Position numbers and translations under genes: made by a program. A stretch of DNA of 64,000 bases from Azospirillum melinis (lineage in GTDB: Bacteria; Pseudomonadota; Alphaproteobacteria; Azospirillales; Azospirillaceae). The stretch lies in contig NZ_WHOS01000014.1 in the NCBI RefSeq assembly GCF_013340935.1, positions 83,501 through 147,500 of the forward strand, written 5' to 3'. The notes beneath the pieces are model-generated. The model ran no database searches and was not told the DNA's origin. It saw nothing but the letters and a program-made list of their open reading frames with translations. Every line of letters starts with the position of its first letter. Within the stretch, counting starts at the first letter, position 1. Below, piece by piece: positions 34,473 to 43,897 of the stretch.

Positions 34473-36367
34473 CAGCCCTCCAGATCACGGATCGGCCGGA
34501 TACGCCGGACGGGCGTTTGATCGCCCCCGGCCTCGGTCGACGGCACAGTGGCCGGTATGGTGTCGTGGGCCGGAACGGTCGTCGGAGCAGGGGCCGCATG
34601 GGCCTTCGCGTCCTCCCGCCGGCGCTCCTGCCGGCGCCGGGCCGCGGCCGACTTGCGAGTTGCCTCTGCATCGATCTGGCGGCATCGCGCGATCGCCCGG
34701 AAGATGGCATCCTCGTCGTCGGGATCGTGCCCGAGCCGCTTCAACTCGGCGACGGCGTCGTCGACCTCCCACAGCGCCACCGGGGGCCGGTGTCGGTCTC
34801 TTAGCGGAATATCGTAATATTCTTGCGTGTCAGGATTGTAGAAATAGATCACGCTGACGTTTCTCGGATCGTAGCGGACTACATATTTCCGGCCGTCCTT
34901 CCGGCTGGCAAGCACCCGGAGGAGGTCGCTCTGGTAGGTCAGGTGGTTGAGCCGGATGCCGTATGCCTGGACGGTCCGGTACTCGACCGGGAGGAAATCT
35001 ATAAGAAGGCGTCCGGGGTCGGACGGCATGCGCGGGTAGCCACGTCCAGGAATCCTGTCGCTGCCGAGGATGCCGTGCTCGTACGCCTTCAGCGGGGTCG
35101 TCCCCAAGGCGGAATGCCGGCTCCGATGGTAGCGATCGACGATCATGATCGCCGTTCGGCGCTCCGCCTCCTCGATCATCAGAGCGGCGCCGGCGCGGCC
35201 GTCATAGTCTTTTCCCCGTTCGCTGATGCTGTTGAAGGTGTAGCCGGGGATCAGCCGGACATCGCCCATCATCGTGCCGACCAGGCGTTCGATGCGACCG
35301 CCGAAATAGGGCTGGCCGAGCGGCCGGAAATCGCCGCGGATGCGCCATTGCCGGCAGCCGAGCTGAAGGCCGCGGCTGTCGAACTCCGCGGCGTTGTCGG
35401 TGAGGATGGCATCGTCGAGCCCCCAGACCGGGTAGGGCGACTCCAGGCCATGGCGGCGGCAGAACTCCTCCTTGTCGAGGATGCCGTGGGTCAGGGCCAT
35501 CGCGACCGAGAGCGTCGACGGCTTGTGGATCGACAGGTAGAAGCCCTTCACCACCCGGCTGAACTCGTCGACGGCCAGCGTGAGGATCGGCCGGGTCACG
35601 GCTTGGCCGTCCGGGCTGACGACGAAGAAATCGGCGACGGTGTGATCGATCTGGATGCGCTGTAGCGGCCACCGCGCCGGATCGCCGGTGCCGTAGGTCT
35701 GGTGGTGCCGGCGTTCCGCCGCCATGCCGCCGAACCGGGCCGTGTCGACCGCCTTCGGGTCAAGGGCCTGCAACCGGGCACGGATCGTGTTGGGAGCCAC
35801 CGGCTTGAGCCCGGCGCGTTTCAACTGGTCCTGCACCTCCGTGATGACCTCGGTCGCCCGCGCTCCGGCATTCGGCATGTAGATCGAATCGATCGCTGTG
35901 GCGATGATCTGCTCCGTCTCGGCTCCGATCCGCTTGCGCCGCCGCCGCTGCCGATAGGCATGCGGGATCAGGCAGGTGAGCGAGCGTTCCGATTCGTAGT
36001 CGTTGATCAGCCCATACAACGTCGAGACCCGCAGCCCCAGGCGCTCGGCGGCCAGAGACACGTCTGCCTTGGTTCGCCGGCGCAGGACCAGAAGGGCTTC
36101 GATCTCGTCCTGCCGCTGCCGGCCGACCGCCAGTTCCTCCTCAGTGAACTCGGCCAGATCGGGAATGGGGCGCTGCCTGGCGTCCGTGCCCGTCCAGGGT
36201 TTCAGCCCGACGGCCTCGTGGATGGTCCGTTCCCCGGTGGCGCTGTTCTCGACCAGCACACTGGTCAGCGAGACGATCGACACCACGATGCCAAGGATGC
36301 CGCCCAGATCGACCTCCGCATCCACTCCCAGGCGGTAGGTGAGGGGAGCCGGCAGGGTATCGGTCAT
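34469..36367 (-). CDS. tniA: TniA/TnsB-like DDE transposase
   Basis: 632 aa from ATG 36367, which overlaps the tnsA stop. N-terminal HTH-type DNA-binding region (VSLAAERLGLRVSTLYGLIN), then the Mu/rve-type catalytic core: Asp in IQIDHTVADF, Asp in AILTDNAAEF and Glu in GGRIERLVGT, then a beta-barrel and a charged, Ala/Arg-rich C-terminus that would contact the ATPase. It joins element 3' ends to target DNA. Upstream extension of the frame exists but the overlap favours the chosen start. Confidence 0.93.
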   Translation of the reverse strand: MTDTLPAPLTYRLGVDAEVDLGGILGIVVSIVSLTSVLVENSATGERTIHEAVGLKPWTGTDARQRPIPDLAEFTEEELAVGRQRQDEIEALLVLRRRTKADVSLAAERLGLRVSTLYGLINDYESERSLTCLIPHAYRQRRRRKRIGAETEQIIATAIDSIYMPNAGARATEVITEVQDQLKRAGLKPVAPNTIRARLQALDPKAVDTARFGGMAAERRHHQTYGTGDPARWPLQRIQIDHTVADFFVVSPDGQAVTRPILTLAVDEFSRVVKGFYLSIHKPSTLSVAMALTHGILDKEEFCRRHGLESPYPVWGLDDAILTDNAAEFDSRGLQLGCRQWRIRGDFRPLGQPYFGGRIERLVGTMMGDVRLIPGYTFNSISERGKDYDGRAGAALMIEEAERRTAIMIVDRYHRSRHSALGTTPLKAYEHGILGSDRIPGRGYPRMPSDPGRLLIDFLPVEYRTVQAYGIRLNHLTYQSDLLRVLASRKDGRKYVVRYDPRNVSVIYFYNPDTQEYYDIPLRDRHRPPVALWEVDDAVAELKRLGHDPDDEDAIFRAIARCRQIDAEATRKSAAARRRQERRREDAKAHAAPAPTTVPAHDTIPATVPSTEAGGDQTPVRRIRPIRDLEGW

Positions 36368-36996
36368 GATGGCAGCCCGACCAGCAGGTCCATGCCGAGC
36401 GGCGCCCGCGGGTCCATCTGCAGGCTGCGGTTGGCCAACATCGGCCACAGCGCCGCATAGAAGCGGGCGCGGTCCCAGCGCTCGGGGCACAGGGCCTGGA
36501 CGAGGTCCAGCACCGTCCGTGGCCCGTGGGCGAGGCCGTCGGTGATCGCCTGGGCCATTCCGGCGTCCGGCTCTATCCCCAGATAGGGGCTTAGCAGGCG
36601 CGCATTCTCGAAGCGGACGGTGCGGATGGTCAGGTCGGTGACGATTCGGAACCGCATGCCCTGGCTGTTTGCCCAGGCTCTGGCCTGCAGGAACTTATGG
36701 CGATGGGTCGGCCACAGCTTGCGCAGCTGCTCGCGGTACTTGACCTCGTACAGGACCACCCGGTCGGCATAGGTGACCTTGAAGTCGGGCGTGTAGCGGC
36801 GAGCTTGGCCGTCGGGCCAAGTGATGTCGATGGTCAGTGGCTGCTCGACGATCTCCCGGACATCGTCGCGCAGGCTCAGCAGGGTCAGGAAATCACGCTC
36901 GAGCCCCGACTCGAAGCGGATGTCGCCGCTGCCGTCCGGCAGCACGTGGCGTCCGGTGAAGCTCCGGGTGTTGGGCTTGACGATCCGCCGCCGCAT
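36364..36996 (-). CDS. tnsA: TnsA-like endonuclease
   Basis: 210 aa from ATG 36996, with GGAGGACAGG just before it. Restriction-endonuclease fold residues are visible: Glu in FESGLERDF, Asp in YTPDFKV, and ExK in YEVKYREQ. TnsA cuts the 5' ends, making Tn7-like elements cut-and-paste instead of replicative. Its presence with a TniA-type transposase separates this element from Tn5053/Tn402, which lack it. First gene of the operon. Confidence 0.92.
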   Translation of the reverse strand: MRRRIVKPNTRSFTGRHVLPDGSGDIRFESGLERDFLTLLSLRDDVREIVEQPLTIDITWPDGQARRYTPDFKVTYADRVVLYEVKYREQLRKLWPTHRHKFLQARAWANSQGMRFRIVTDLTIRTVRFENARLLSPYLGIEPDAGMAQAITDGLAHGPRTVLDLVQALCPERWDRARFYAALWPMLANRSLQMDPRAPLGMDLLVGLPS

Positions 36997-37179
36997 CCTG
37001 TCCTCCTCCAGCCGGCAATCTTGCCCGATCTTACCGCAGCCCAAGCTTGGCCGCACGGTCGGTTACGTGGCCGTCATGGCTTGGCCGGAAATCTATACGG
37101 GTGGATGAAGGAGATCTTCGGTGTAACTCCTGCGAGGTGACATCGCCCGGCGGGCGGCGGACATCCGGGCCCCATCCCA

Positions 37180-37448
37180 GGCGAACCGCGCAGGCGATCG
37201 GCGAGGTCGTCGGCACCATTGACAGCGTGAACGAGGTGACGGTTGGGATTGCCGGGGCGATTGAGCAGCAGGCCATCGCCGCCCAATCGATCATCGGCCA
37301 GGTCCAGGCCACGGCGGAGGAAGCATGCGGTCTGGCGGCGGCGGTGGAGCGAGGGCATGCCGTCACCGACGGCTCAGGCACTCCGGCAGGGGCGAGGGAG
37401 CGGCGGTTGGACGTGGTGCGCCAGAGTGCAAGCCCAACTGCGGAGTGA
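37180..37448 (+). pseudogene. Orphan tail of a methyl-accepting chemotaxis protein
   Basis: The frame reads IGEVVGTIDSVNEVTVGIAGAIEQQAIAAQSI..QVQATAEEA, the descending coiled-coil arm of an MCP signalling domain, and ends normally at TGA. The hairpin tip, HAMP and sensor are absent, and the sequence just upstream (37000-37170) does not continue the heptads. It is a truncated 3' remnant, possibly cut by arrival of the transposon to its left. Confidence 0.7.
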
Positions 37449-37985
37449 GGTAGCAGAGCTTACAATCTCTCTTCAATCAGTTTGATCCATCACCGCTCAG
37501 TCTGGCCACAACGTGATCGGGTGAAGTTGCTGGGTCGGCAGCATCCTCGCGGAAAGGTTTGAAATCTGCGTGGGAAAGGGCCGCTAGGGCGACTCATCCG
37601 CTTGTGGTTATGCTTCTACCTTGTGAATAGGTATTCTACCGGTGGGGAAAACAGCATTGATGTGAACGCTAGCACCGCCGATGGCTGCAGTGATCACGCT
37701 TGCAGCTTCCACGTTGATATCATTCTTCCTTTTGTTTGACATTCATGAACCCAGCCAAATCTTAGCCGGTATCGGGGTATCCATAACAAACCGCGACAGC
37801 GTCGCCATTGGTCTTCACTGCGACCACTTGAGTAGCTGAATTTTGATGTCGAGTAAGTTGTTAAGGATTTTCTTATCGTCATTAGGGCATACCCCCATTT
37901 TATCTTAACTGTGGGCTATGCGATCATCGGCGGCAAGCCAGCCTTCGTCCACAGTCTGGTGCTCTGTCAGCTGTCATGACTGCCC
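37449..37985. other. AT-richer gap, no gene recognised
   Basis: 537 bp of lower GC than its surroundings, with only short frames. It precedes the GGDEF-EAL gene and presumably carries its promoter. Confidence 0.45.
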
Positions 37986-40529
37986 ATGGAAATGCATACG
38001 ATGAGTGGACCGCACCCGAGGGCCGCAGCGCCGCTTCGGTCTCTGCTCTCCTTGGTCGTTGCCTTCACTGCCTTTGTTCTGGGGGCCGTTTGGCTGACCG
38101 CGGTCGCACAGCTCTCTCACGACCGACACCTGACCGAGATGGCCGCCCGTCAGCAGGCCGCCGACATCGCGCGCGCCGTTGACGCTCGGCTGACCGAGCG
38201 CATCGCTCGTATTGATCAAGCCCTTCTGTCCATCCGTAGGGAGTTGCTCAGCAGCCCAGACCTGGCTCCAAATCTGTTGGCCAAGATCGCCAACGGCATG
38301 AATGACGTGGCACTGATGCAGATTGCCGTGCTCGACGGCAAGGGCCGCTTGGTCGATACCACCCTCTTCCCACCCAATGCGGAAGAGCCGGGCAGCCAGG
38401 ACGCCTATCGCTGGCATCAGAGCTGGGCTGCCACGGACGGCGATGATCGTCTTCGAATTGGCAAGCCGATCCTGGACCCAAGCACCGGTGAATGGTCATT
38501 GCATCTCTCCCGAAGCCTTCTGACACAAGATGGGCGCTTTCAAGGTGTCGTGACGATCGCCGTCAACCCGCTCGCCTTTTCCCGTCTGGCCAAAGATCTG
38601 CCGATCGGCAATGAAGGGGTGATCACGGTCGTCGGCAGAGATCGCATCATCCGCATGATCCACACAGCCGCCAACGACCCGGTGCGTCGCGAGCAGATCG
38701 GACGGGAACTGCCCGCCGACCGGGCTCAGTTCGATAACACGCGGCCTGAGGCTGATGTGGTGAGGATGACCAGCAGCATCGATGGCCGTCCCTTCATTAC
38801 TGCCTACCGCCGGGCAGCCATACAGCCGCTGGTCAGCATGGTGCTGCTTTCCGAGGAGGAACTCTACGCCCACCTGACTGAACGGACCTCCTTCCTCTTC
38901 GCCGCAGCCACCTTGGTATCGGTTATCATCCTGCTGTTCGCAGCCGGACTCGTCGGCCTCAGCGTGCGCCAACACCGGACCAGTGTTGCCCTGGCCTCTG
39001 CCAACAGTCTGCTGCGGGACAACGAGCGCGTGTTGGAAGCGCGCGTGGCTGAACGGACAATGGCTTTGGAGAATGCGGTCCGGCGCACGCATGACCTTGC
39101 CTATCGCGACCCTTTGACCAACCTTCCAAACCGCACAGCTTTTGTCGAAGCTACCACCCGGATCCTCGACCGTGCTGCAGCCGATGCATCCAGCCTGATG
39201 ATCCTCTTCCTCGATATCGACTTGTTCAAGGTTATCAACGACACTTTGGGACACCCTGCCGGCGATCAGCTGCTTGTCGCGGTTGCGCAGCGCCTGAAGG
39301 GGGCGGTTCGGCCCACCGATATGGTCGCCCGCCTGGGTGGCGATGAATTCGTTGTTCTTGCCGATGGCGTCACAGGAGGCAAGGACACCGCGCATCTGGC
39401 GGATCGCATCCGGATTGCGCTCGGCGCCCCGCTGGTCCTCAACGGGCGGGTGTTGACCACCGGCGTTTCTATCGGCGTCGCCCGCTTCCCTGTTGACGGG
39501 CGTGACACCTCCAGCCTGCTGAAGCACGCTGACATGGCAATGTATGCGGCCAAGGCCGCAGGCCGCAACACGATGCGGATGTTCACGTCCGACATGGCGC
39601 AGGCCGCCGACCGGCGGCTGGACCTGGAGCTTGCGTTGCGCCGTGCCATTGAACGCTCCGAGTTTTCCCTGGTCTACCAGCCGAAGCTCGCACTCGCCAC
39701 CGGGCAGCTGTGTGGCGTCGAGGCGCTGGTGCGCTGGAACCATCCCGAACGTGGACTGATCTCACCGGGAGAGTTCATCCCGCTCGCCGAGGAAACCGGC
39801 CTGATCGAGCCGTTGGGACAATGGGTGCTCGCCGAGGCCTGCCGCGTCCTCGCCTCCTGGGATGCGGACCACCTTGGACCGTTGACCATCGCCGTCAATG
39901 TCGCCGCGGCTCAGGTCAACCGCGGCGATCTGGCCACGGTCGCCGAGGGATTGGTGCGGCAGTACCACATCGATCCCGGTTGCCTGGAAATCGAGGTGAC
40001 GGAAACGGCGGTGATCGCCGATCATGATAGGGCGCAGGCCACGCTCAACCGGCTGCGCTCGTTGGGCATCGCAGTGGCTCTGGACGATTTCGGCACCGGC
40101 TATTCTAGTCTGATTTATCTGCGCCGCTTGGACATCGACACGGTGAAGATCGACAGATCCTTCGTGCAGCAGGCTCGCGACGGTACGCGTGATGGCGACA
40201 TTGTTCGGATGATCATTGAGGCCGCGCGAACCTTGAAGCTGTCGGTGGTCGCGGAAGGAGTCGAGACGGCCGAGCAGGCCGCATTTCTCCAGGAACTCGG
40301 GTGCGACATGATCCAGGGTTATCTGGTCGGCCGGCCAATGCCGCTGGAGCAGCTCAAGACCTGGATCCTCGGCCGCCAGCCGTCGGAGCCCTGCCGGCTG
40401 GCAAAGCTGGTCCTGGTACCCGTTCAAGGGCGGCAGCTCTCTGGCGTGGAGGGCATCGGGCGGACCACGTCAGGGCAATCCGAACCATCGCGGGAAAAGT
40501 GCTGTCAAAACAGTCCAGTCATTAGCTGA
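37986..40529 (+). CDS. Membrane GGDEF-EAL cyclic-di-GMP protein with periplasmic sensor
   Basis: 847 aa. TM1 about 20-45, a periplasmic Cache-like domain about 50-295, TM2 about 300-325, a short coiled linker, GGDEF domain (about 375-545) and EAL domain (about 555-810). The GGDEF signature is intact at 451-455, with an RxxD inhibitory site (RPTD) five residues before it. EAL catalysis motifs are intact: EALVRW at 579, the NVAAAQ region, DDFGTGYSSL and EGVE. So both synthesis and hydrolysis are possible. The last 40 residues are extra and may come from the junction with the island end. A possible physiological link is the PilZ chemoreceptor at 9 kb. Confidence 0.92.
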   Translation: MEMHTMSGPHPRAAAPLRSLLSLVVAFTAFVLGAVWLTAVAQLSHDRHLTEMAARQQAADIARAVDARLTERIARIDQALLSIRRELLSSPDLAPNLLAKIANGMNDVALMQIAVLDGKGRLVDTTLFPPNAEEPGSQDAYRWHQSWAATDGDDRLRIGKPILDPSTGEWSLHLSRSLLTQDGRFQGVVTIAVNPLAFSRLAKDLPIGNEGVITVVGRDRIIRMIHTAANDPVRREQIGRELPADRAQFDNTRPEADVVRMTSSIDGRPFITAYRRAAIQPLVSMVLLSEEELYAHLTERTSFLFAAATLVSVIILLFAAGLVGLSVRQHRTSVALASANSLLRDNERVLEARVAERTMALENAVRRTHDLAYRDPLTNLPNRTAFVEATTRILDRAAADASSLMILFLDIDLFKVINDTLGHPAGDQLLVAVAQRLKGAVRPTDMVARLGGDEFVVLADGVTGGKDTAHLADRIRIALGAPLVLNGRVLTTGVSIGVARFPVDGRDTSSLLKHADMAMYAAKAAGRNTMRMFTSDMAQAADRRLDLELALRRAIERSEFSLVYQPKLALATGQLCGVEALVRWNHPERGLISPGEFIPLAEETGLIEPLGQWVLAEACRVLASWDADHLGPLTIAVNVAAAQVNRGDLATVAEGLVRQYHIDPGCLEIEVTETAVIADHDRAQATLNRLRSLGIAVALDDFGTGYSSLIYLRRLDIDTVKIDRSFVQQARDGTRDGDIVRMIIEAARTLKLSVVAEGVETAEQAAFLQELGCDMIQGYLVGRPMPLEQLKTWILGRQPSEPCRLAKLVLVPVQGRQLSGVEGIGRTTSGQSEPSREKCCQNSPVIS

Positions 40530-40583
40530 AAAAATTGAACGAGTCCGATTTTTAGCTGCTCTGGTCTGAAAATTAGCTGAACA
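40522..40583. repeat. Triple TTAGCTG direct repeat at the comM junction
   Basis: TTAGCTG occurs at 40522, 40552 and 40573 in one orientation; the last two lie in 16-mers of the form GTCxGAxxxTTAGCTG. Read leftward from 40583 the sequence begins TGTTCAGCTAATTTTCAGA, starting with TGT and containing ATTTTCAGA, as do ends of Tn7/Tn5053-type transposons. It probably represents transposase-binding sites at an element end, about 50 bp from the broken comM. Confidence 0.45.
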
Positions 40584-40632
40584 GCCGACTCGGATAATCA
40601 ATGGCTTAACCAAGATGCAGTCCGAAATTTGA

Positions 40633-41028
40633 TTGAAGCCAATACACATCGACGTCCCGGCGGTCAGCCCCGCCGACCTCAGCCTGCCGCCCCCGGCGGA
40701 AGGCAGCGCCGACATCGCCGCCCGCGTCGCCGTTGCCCGCGCCATCCAGGCGGAGCGCTACGGCGGTTTCGGTCCTTACCCGGCCGGCCGGGCGGTGCGG
40801 ACCAACGCCGAGGCGGACGGCGAACTGCTGGAGAAGGTGGCCTCCCCCGACGCCCCCGGCCGCGCCTTGCTGACCGAGGCGGCGGAGCGGCTGAAGCTGT
40901 CCGCCCGCGGCTATCACCGGGTTATGCGGGTCGGACGGACGCTGGCCGATCTGGACGGGGCCGAGGGAGTCAGGCGCCGCCACATCGCGGAGGCGCTGAG
41001 CTATCGGCGGATCGCGCCGGGGCGATGA
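40633..41028 (+). pseudogene. comM: comM (yifB) 3' fragment
   Basis: About 130 codons matching the C-terminal part of ComM/YifB Mg-chelatase-like ATPases: HIDVPAVSPADLSLPPPAEGS, then VARVGRTLADLDG and HIAEALSYR. The Walker motifs and the first roughly 370 residues are missing, replaced by unrelated AT-rich sequence. ComM is a branch-migration helicase for natural transformation and is the known insertion site of Tn7-like AbaR/Tn6022 islands in Acinetobacter. The missing 5' part may lie beyond the left edge of the window, or be deleted. Confidence 0.85.
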
Positions 41029-41036
41029 GGGAGCTT

Positions 41037-42566
41037 CTACGGCCCTTCGAACACCGGCGGCTTGGCCGCGCCCGGACAGGCGGTCGCCGGAACCGACTCC
41101 TGCTCGACGAAGGTCACGGCGGCGACCATGGCGCAGTCCTCGCCGGAGGTCACGATGTGGCTGGCGGCGCGGAAGACCAGATGGCGGCTCTTCGGCAGGG
41201 TGGCGGCGGCGCGGTCGCCCCATTCCGGCGGGGTGACGGGGTCGTAGGCGCCGGACAGCAGCAGCACCGGCACCGGGCTGGCGACCGGCAGGCGCTCGGT
41301 CAACTCCTGATGGCCGGCCGGCCACAGGCGGCAGACGCGCTGGCCGGGGTCGTCGGCAGCAACCAGCCCGTAGGGGGCATAGCGGCGGGCGTTGTCGGCG
41401 CGCTTCAACGGATCGGCGGTGGTCACCGACTCACGGCATTCGACCGAGAAGGCCAGCCCGTCGGCGACCTCCGGGTCGCCCAGCCAGTTGGTCGGCGCCC
41501 ATTCGGCCAGCGTGGCGTATTGGCCGCGGATGGCGCGGTCGAGCATGATCGGCAGGGCCGGCACCGCCTCGCTGACCGCCATCGCCTCCAGCCCGGCGGC
41601 GATGGCGGCCCCGCCGGTCAGCCGCAGGACGCGGCGCGTCTCATGGTCGCCGACGACGATCTCGACCGGATTGCGGTCAAGCCGGTCGATCAGGCCGAGG
41701 AAGCGCTTTTCCAGATCGGGAAAGGCGGAGCGGCAGGACCGGTTGGCGGCGCAGTCGTCGAACAGCCGGCGATAGGCGCGTTGCGCCAGCCAAGCCATTT
41801 CCTCCTGCGCATTGACGTCGGGTGGATAGACGCTGTCGAAGACGGCGGTGCGGACACGGGCGCCTTGCCGCCGCAGGATCTCCAGCCCGACCCGCGTGCC
41901 GTAGGACACCGCAAACAGGTTCACGCGCTGGGCCCCCAGCGCGGTGACGATGTCCAGCGCATCCTCCGCCGCGACGGGGGTGGAGAACTGGGTGGCGTCC
42001 AGCCCGGCCGCCTGCAGCCGCGCCGAACAGGCGCTGACTGCCGAGCGTTCCGCCGCCGCCCGCTGCTCGCGCGTCAGTGGCCGGGTGCCACGGGTGGTGC
42101 CGACGGCGTCCAGCTCCGGGCAATCGGTGTCGGGTTCCGCCCGGCCGACGCCGCGCGGATCGAACAGGATCAGGTTGCGGGTGCGGCGGAACGGGGCCGA
42201 CAGTTCCCACCACACCTCCATCCGCTCCTCCGTCGCCTCGCCGCTGCCGAAGGGGGAGGCGCCGGGGCCGCCCTCCAGGAACAGCACGGGATCGGGGGCC
42301 GGCTGGCGGGCGGTGCTGAGCAGGACGGCGACCGGCAGGCGCAGGCTGCGGCTGTTGGGACGGTCGCGCCGTTCCGGCACCGCCACCGTCCCGCACAGGG
42401 CCGCTTCGCCGTCCGGAACGGTGAACCAGCAGGGGCCGGGGGTAAAGCGTGCCTCCGCCGCCGCGGGCAGGCTCCACAGCACGCCAGCCGCCACGGCTGC
42501 AACCGCCAGCAGCTTGCGGGCGGAACGCACCGCTGTCGGCCATGCGGAGGAGGGGAGGATGGACAC
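41037..42566 (-). CDS. Secreted alpha/beta hydrolase, tripeptidyl/prolyl aminopeptidase-like
   Basis: 509 aa from GTG 42566, giving a signal peptide (LLAVAAVAAGVLWSLPAAAEA). An alpha/beta-hydrolase fold with LEGGPGAS (oxyanion region typical of TAP/proline iminopeptidases), DPRGVGRA, nucleophile Ser in FAVSYGTRVG, acid in GAYDPVTPP and His in ASHIV. A C-terminal TAP-like domain is present. Likely periplasmic peptidase or esterase. It converges with the comM remnant, 8 bp apart. The exact start is uncertain because the frame is open upstream. Confidence 0.85.
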   Translation of the reverse strand: MSILPSSAWPTAVRSARKLLAVAAVAAGVLWSLPAAAEARFTPGPCWFTVPDGEAALCGTVAVPERRDRPNSRSLRLPVAVLLSTARQPAPDPVLFLEGGPGASPFGSGEATEERMEVWWELSAPFRRTRNLILFDPRGVGRAEPDTDCPELDAVGTTRGTRPLTREQRAAAERSAVSACSARLQAAGLDATQFSTPVAAEDALDIVTALGAQRVNLFAVSYGTRVGLEILRRQGARVRTAVFDSVYPPDVNAQEEMAWLAQRAYRRLFDDCAANRSCRSAFPDLEKRFLGLIDRLDRNPVEIVVGDHETRRVLRLTGGAAIAAGLEAMAVSEAVPALPIMLDRAIRGQYATLAEWAPTNWLGDPEVADGLAFSVECRESVTTADPLKRADNARRYAPYGLVAADDPGQRVCRLWPAGHQELTERLPVASPVPVLLLSGAYDPVTPPEWGDRAAATLPKSRHLVFRAASHIVTSGEDCAMVAAVTFVEQESVPATACPGAAKPPVFEGP

Positions 42567-43159
42567 GGACAAACGACCCGCAACTGATGGATAGGAGACC
42601 GATGAGAGGAGTACCGCAGACGGCTTTTGCCGTCGGCCTTGTGTTTGACCGACCGATCCCCGCTTGTCCAGAGATGGCCGGCTCCATCCCGGTGGACGGC
42701 GAAACGGCGGAAAAGCGGTGCCGATATGCAACAGACGTGCAGTGAAGGTCACGCCATTTGCAAACGAACGGTCATCTCCAAGAGGAACCGGTTGACGGAA
42801 TAAATCCGCGCACGGAATTATTTCGCCATCAGGGGCCCGGCCGTCGGTGCCTCTCGGTTACAGGAGCAGATCATGCCGACCTTGTGGACGGCGTTGCGGA
42901 GCCGCTGGCTCGATTCCGGGCTATCCTCGGGACCGGGCCGATTGTGCGACCACCTGCGGCGCGACATCGGATTGACGGACGGAGACGCCGGGGACGGCGA
43001 AGAGCCTCCACTCGCCTGCCGTCTTCCGCCTTTTCACATCCGCGATCGGAACCTATCGGACGCGCGGACATTTTTGACCTTGCAACCGTATCGCTGACCG
43101 GCGATACCGGATCCGCCGGCCTCTCACGCCGGCCTTCACTCAACCCCTGGAGAGTTTCG
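42567..43159. other. 593-bp gap with no confident gene
   Basis: Only GC-driven open frames are present. It should contain the hydrolase promoter. Confidence 0.4.
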
Positions 43160-43360
43160 ATGAAAGCCATCGTAGCCACTGCCTGGACTCGCCGATCGGG
43201 CGATCCGGCCATCACCGCCGCCAATTGGGCCGCCCATATGGCCGCCAATCAAGCTCAGCCGGCCCGCCTTCTTCCCGCAGCCTTCGAACGTGAATTCCGG
43301 ATATCGAGAGGATCCCATGTGTGTCTTTCTGGGTTTTTGCGGTCACCGTCTCTTCGTTGA
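43160..43360 (+). CDS. Small hypothetical protein
   Basis: 66 aa, MKAIVATAWTRRSG..., with GGAGAG about 6 nt upstream of the ATG. No family recognised. It overlaps the next small frame by 44 bases. Weak call based on ribosome binding site only. Confidence 0.3.
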   Translation: MKAIVATAWTRRSGDPAITAANWAAHMAANQAQPARLLPAAFEREFRISRGSHVCLSGFLRSPSLR

Positions 43361-43493
43361 ACACGCCCGCTGGGCATCGCCGGCCGGGTCCTTCGACCTG
43401 AGGCGTGAAAACGGGGAAGTCATCCTATGGCTTGGACGCCTGAACATCATCTACACACCGGCCCGTTGGGGACCACCCTCCCGCGCTGCATAG
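43317..43493 (+). CDS. Small hypothetical protein
   Basis: 58 aa starting MCVFLGFCGH with AGAGG five bases before the ATG. The end contains GEVILWLGRLNIIYTPAR, a natural-looking beta hairpin. Not recognised. Either this or the overlapping frame is probably the real gene; the better protein-like composition favours this one. Confidence 0.4.
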   Translation: MCVFLGFCGHRLFVEHARWASPAGSFDLRRENGEVILWLGRLNIIYTPARWGPPSRAA

Positions 43494-43519
43494 CGCGCGG
43501 CGCCGCGGAGACCTGCTAA

Positions 43520-43894
43520 ATGCCGGCCCGCGTTCGTCATGACGAGGTCCTTACCGTCGTCCAGGTGCTTGAGGCATTCCGCAAGCTCGACCCCGATCTG
43601 CCCATCCAGTATGCGCTGAGTTTCATGACCATCGCGCAAAGCGAAGGCATCTCCATCGGCGAACTGGCGGAACGCCTGGGCATCGCCCAATCCTCCGCGT
43701 CGCGCAACGTCGCGGCGCTCAGCCGCTGGCACAGCTTCGGCAAAGCCGGCCTCGATCTGGTGCAGGCGCAGGAAGATCCGCGCGAACGCCGCCGCAAGAT
43801 CGTCACCCTGACCGACAAGGGCCGTGAGTTCCTGGACGCGCTGCGCGCCATCGTGAACCCGCCCGACCAGCGCCGTCCCGCCAGGACGGCCTGA
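43520..43894 (+). CDS. MarR-type winged-helix regulator
   Basis: 124 aa. The winged helix spans about 35-110: IQYALSFMTIAQSEGISIGELAERLGIAQSSASRNVAAL is helix 1 to the recognition helix, and DPRERRRKIVTLTDKGREFLDAL is the wing and dimer helix of MarR regulators. Its target is unknown; adjacent genes give no clue. The AGGTAAGGAT-type motif lies at its stop codon. Confidence 0.82.
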   Translation: MPARVRHDEVLTVVQVLEAFRKLDPDLPIQYALSFMTIAQSEGISIGELAERLGIAQSSASRNVAALSRWHSFGKAGLDLVQAQEDPRERRRKIVTLTDKGREFLDALRAIVNPPDQRRPARTA

Positions 43895-43897
43895 TCC

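Larger units (their letters stand above)
32365..36996 (-). mobile_element. Tn7-like transposition module tnsA-tniA-tniB-tniQ
   Basis: Four genes in one direction, each joined by an ATGA overlap, so translated as a block. All active-site residues I can check are present. The element ends are not settled: the orientation predicts an end near tnsA (upstream of 36997), but a repeat array resembling transposase-binding sites lies at 40522-40583 beside a truncated comM. Cargo may include ietAS and the neighbouring small regulators. Confidence 0.8.

Noticed and set aside
37041..37090. Three TGGCCG blocks upstream of tnsA as a possible right end of the Tn7-like element
   Set aside because: Spacing is irregular and the motif is common in GC-rich DNA; no TGT terminus or duplication found.
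42449..42745. Rightward frame antisense to the hydrolase start
   Set aside because: Shadow of the signal-peptide region; no supporting start signal.
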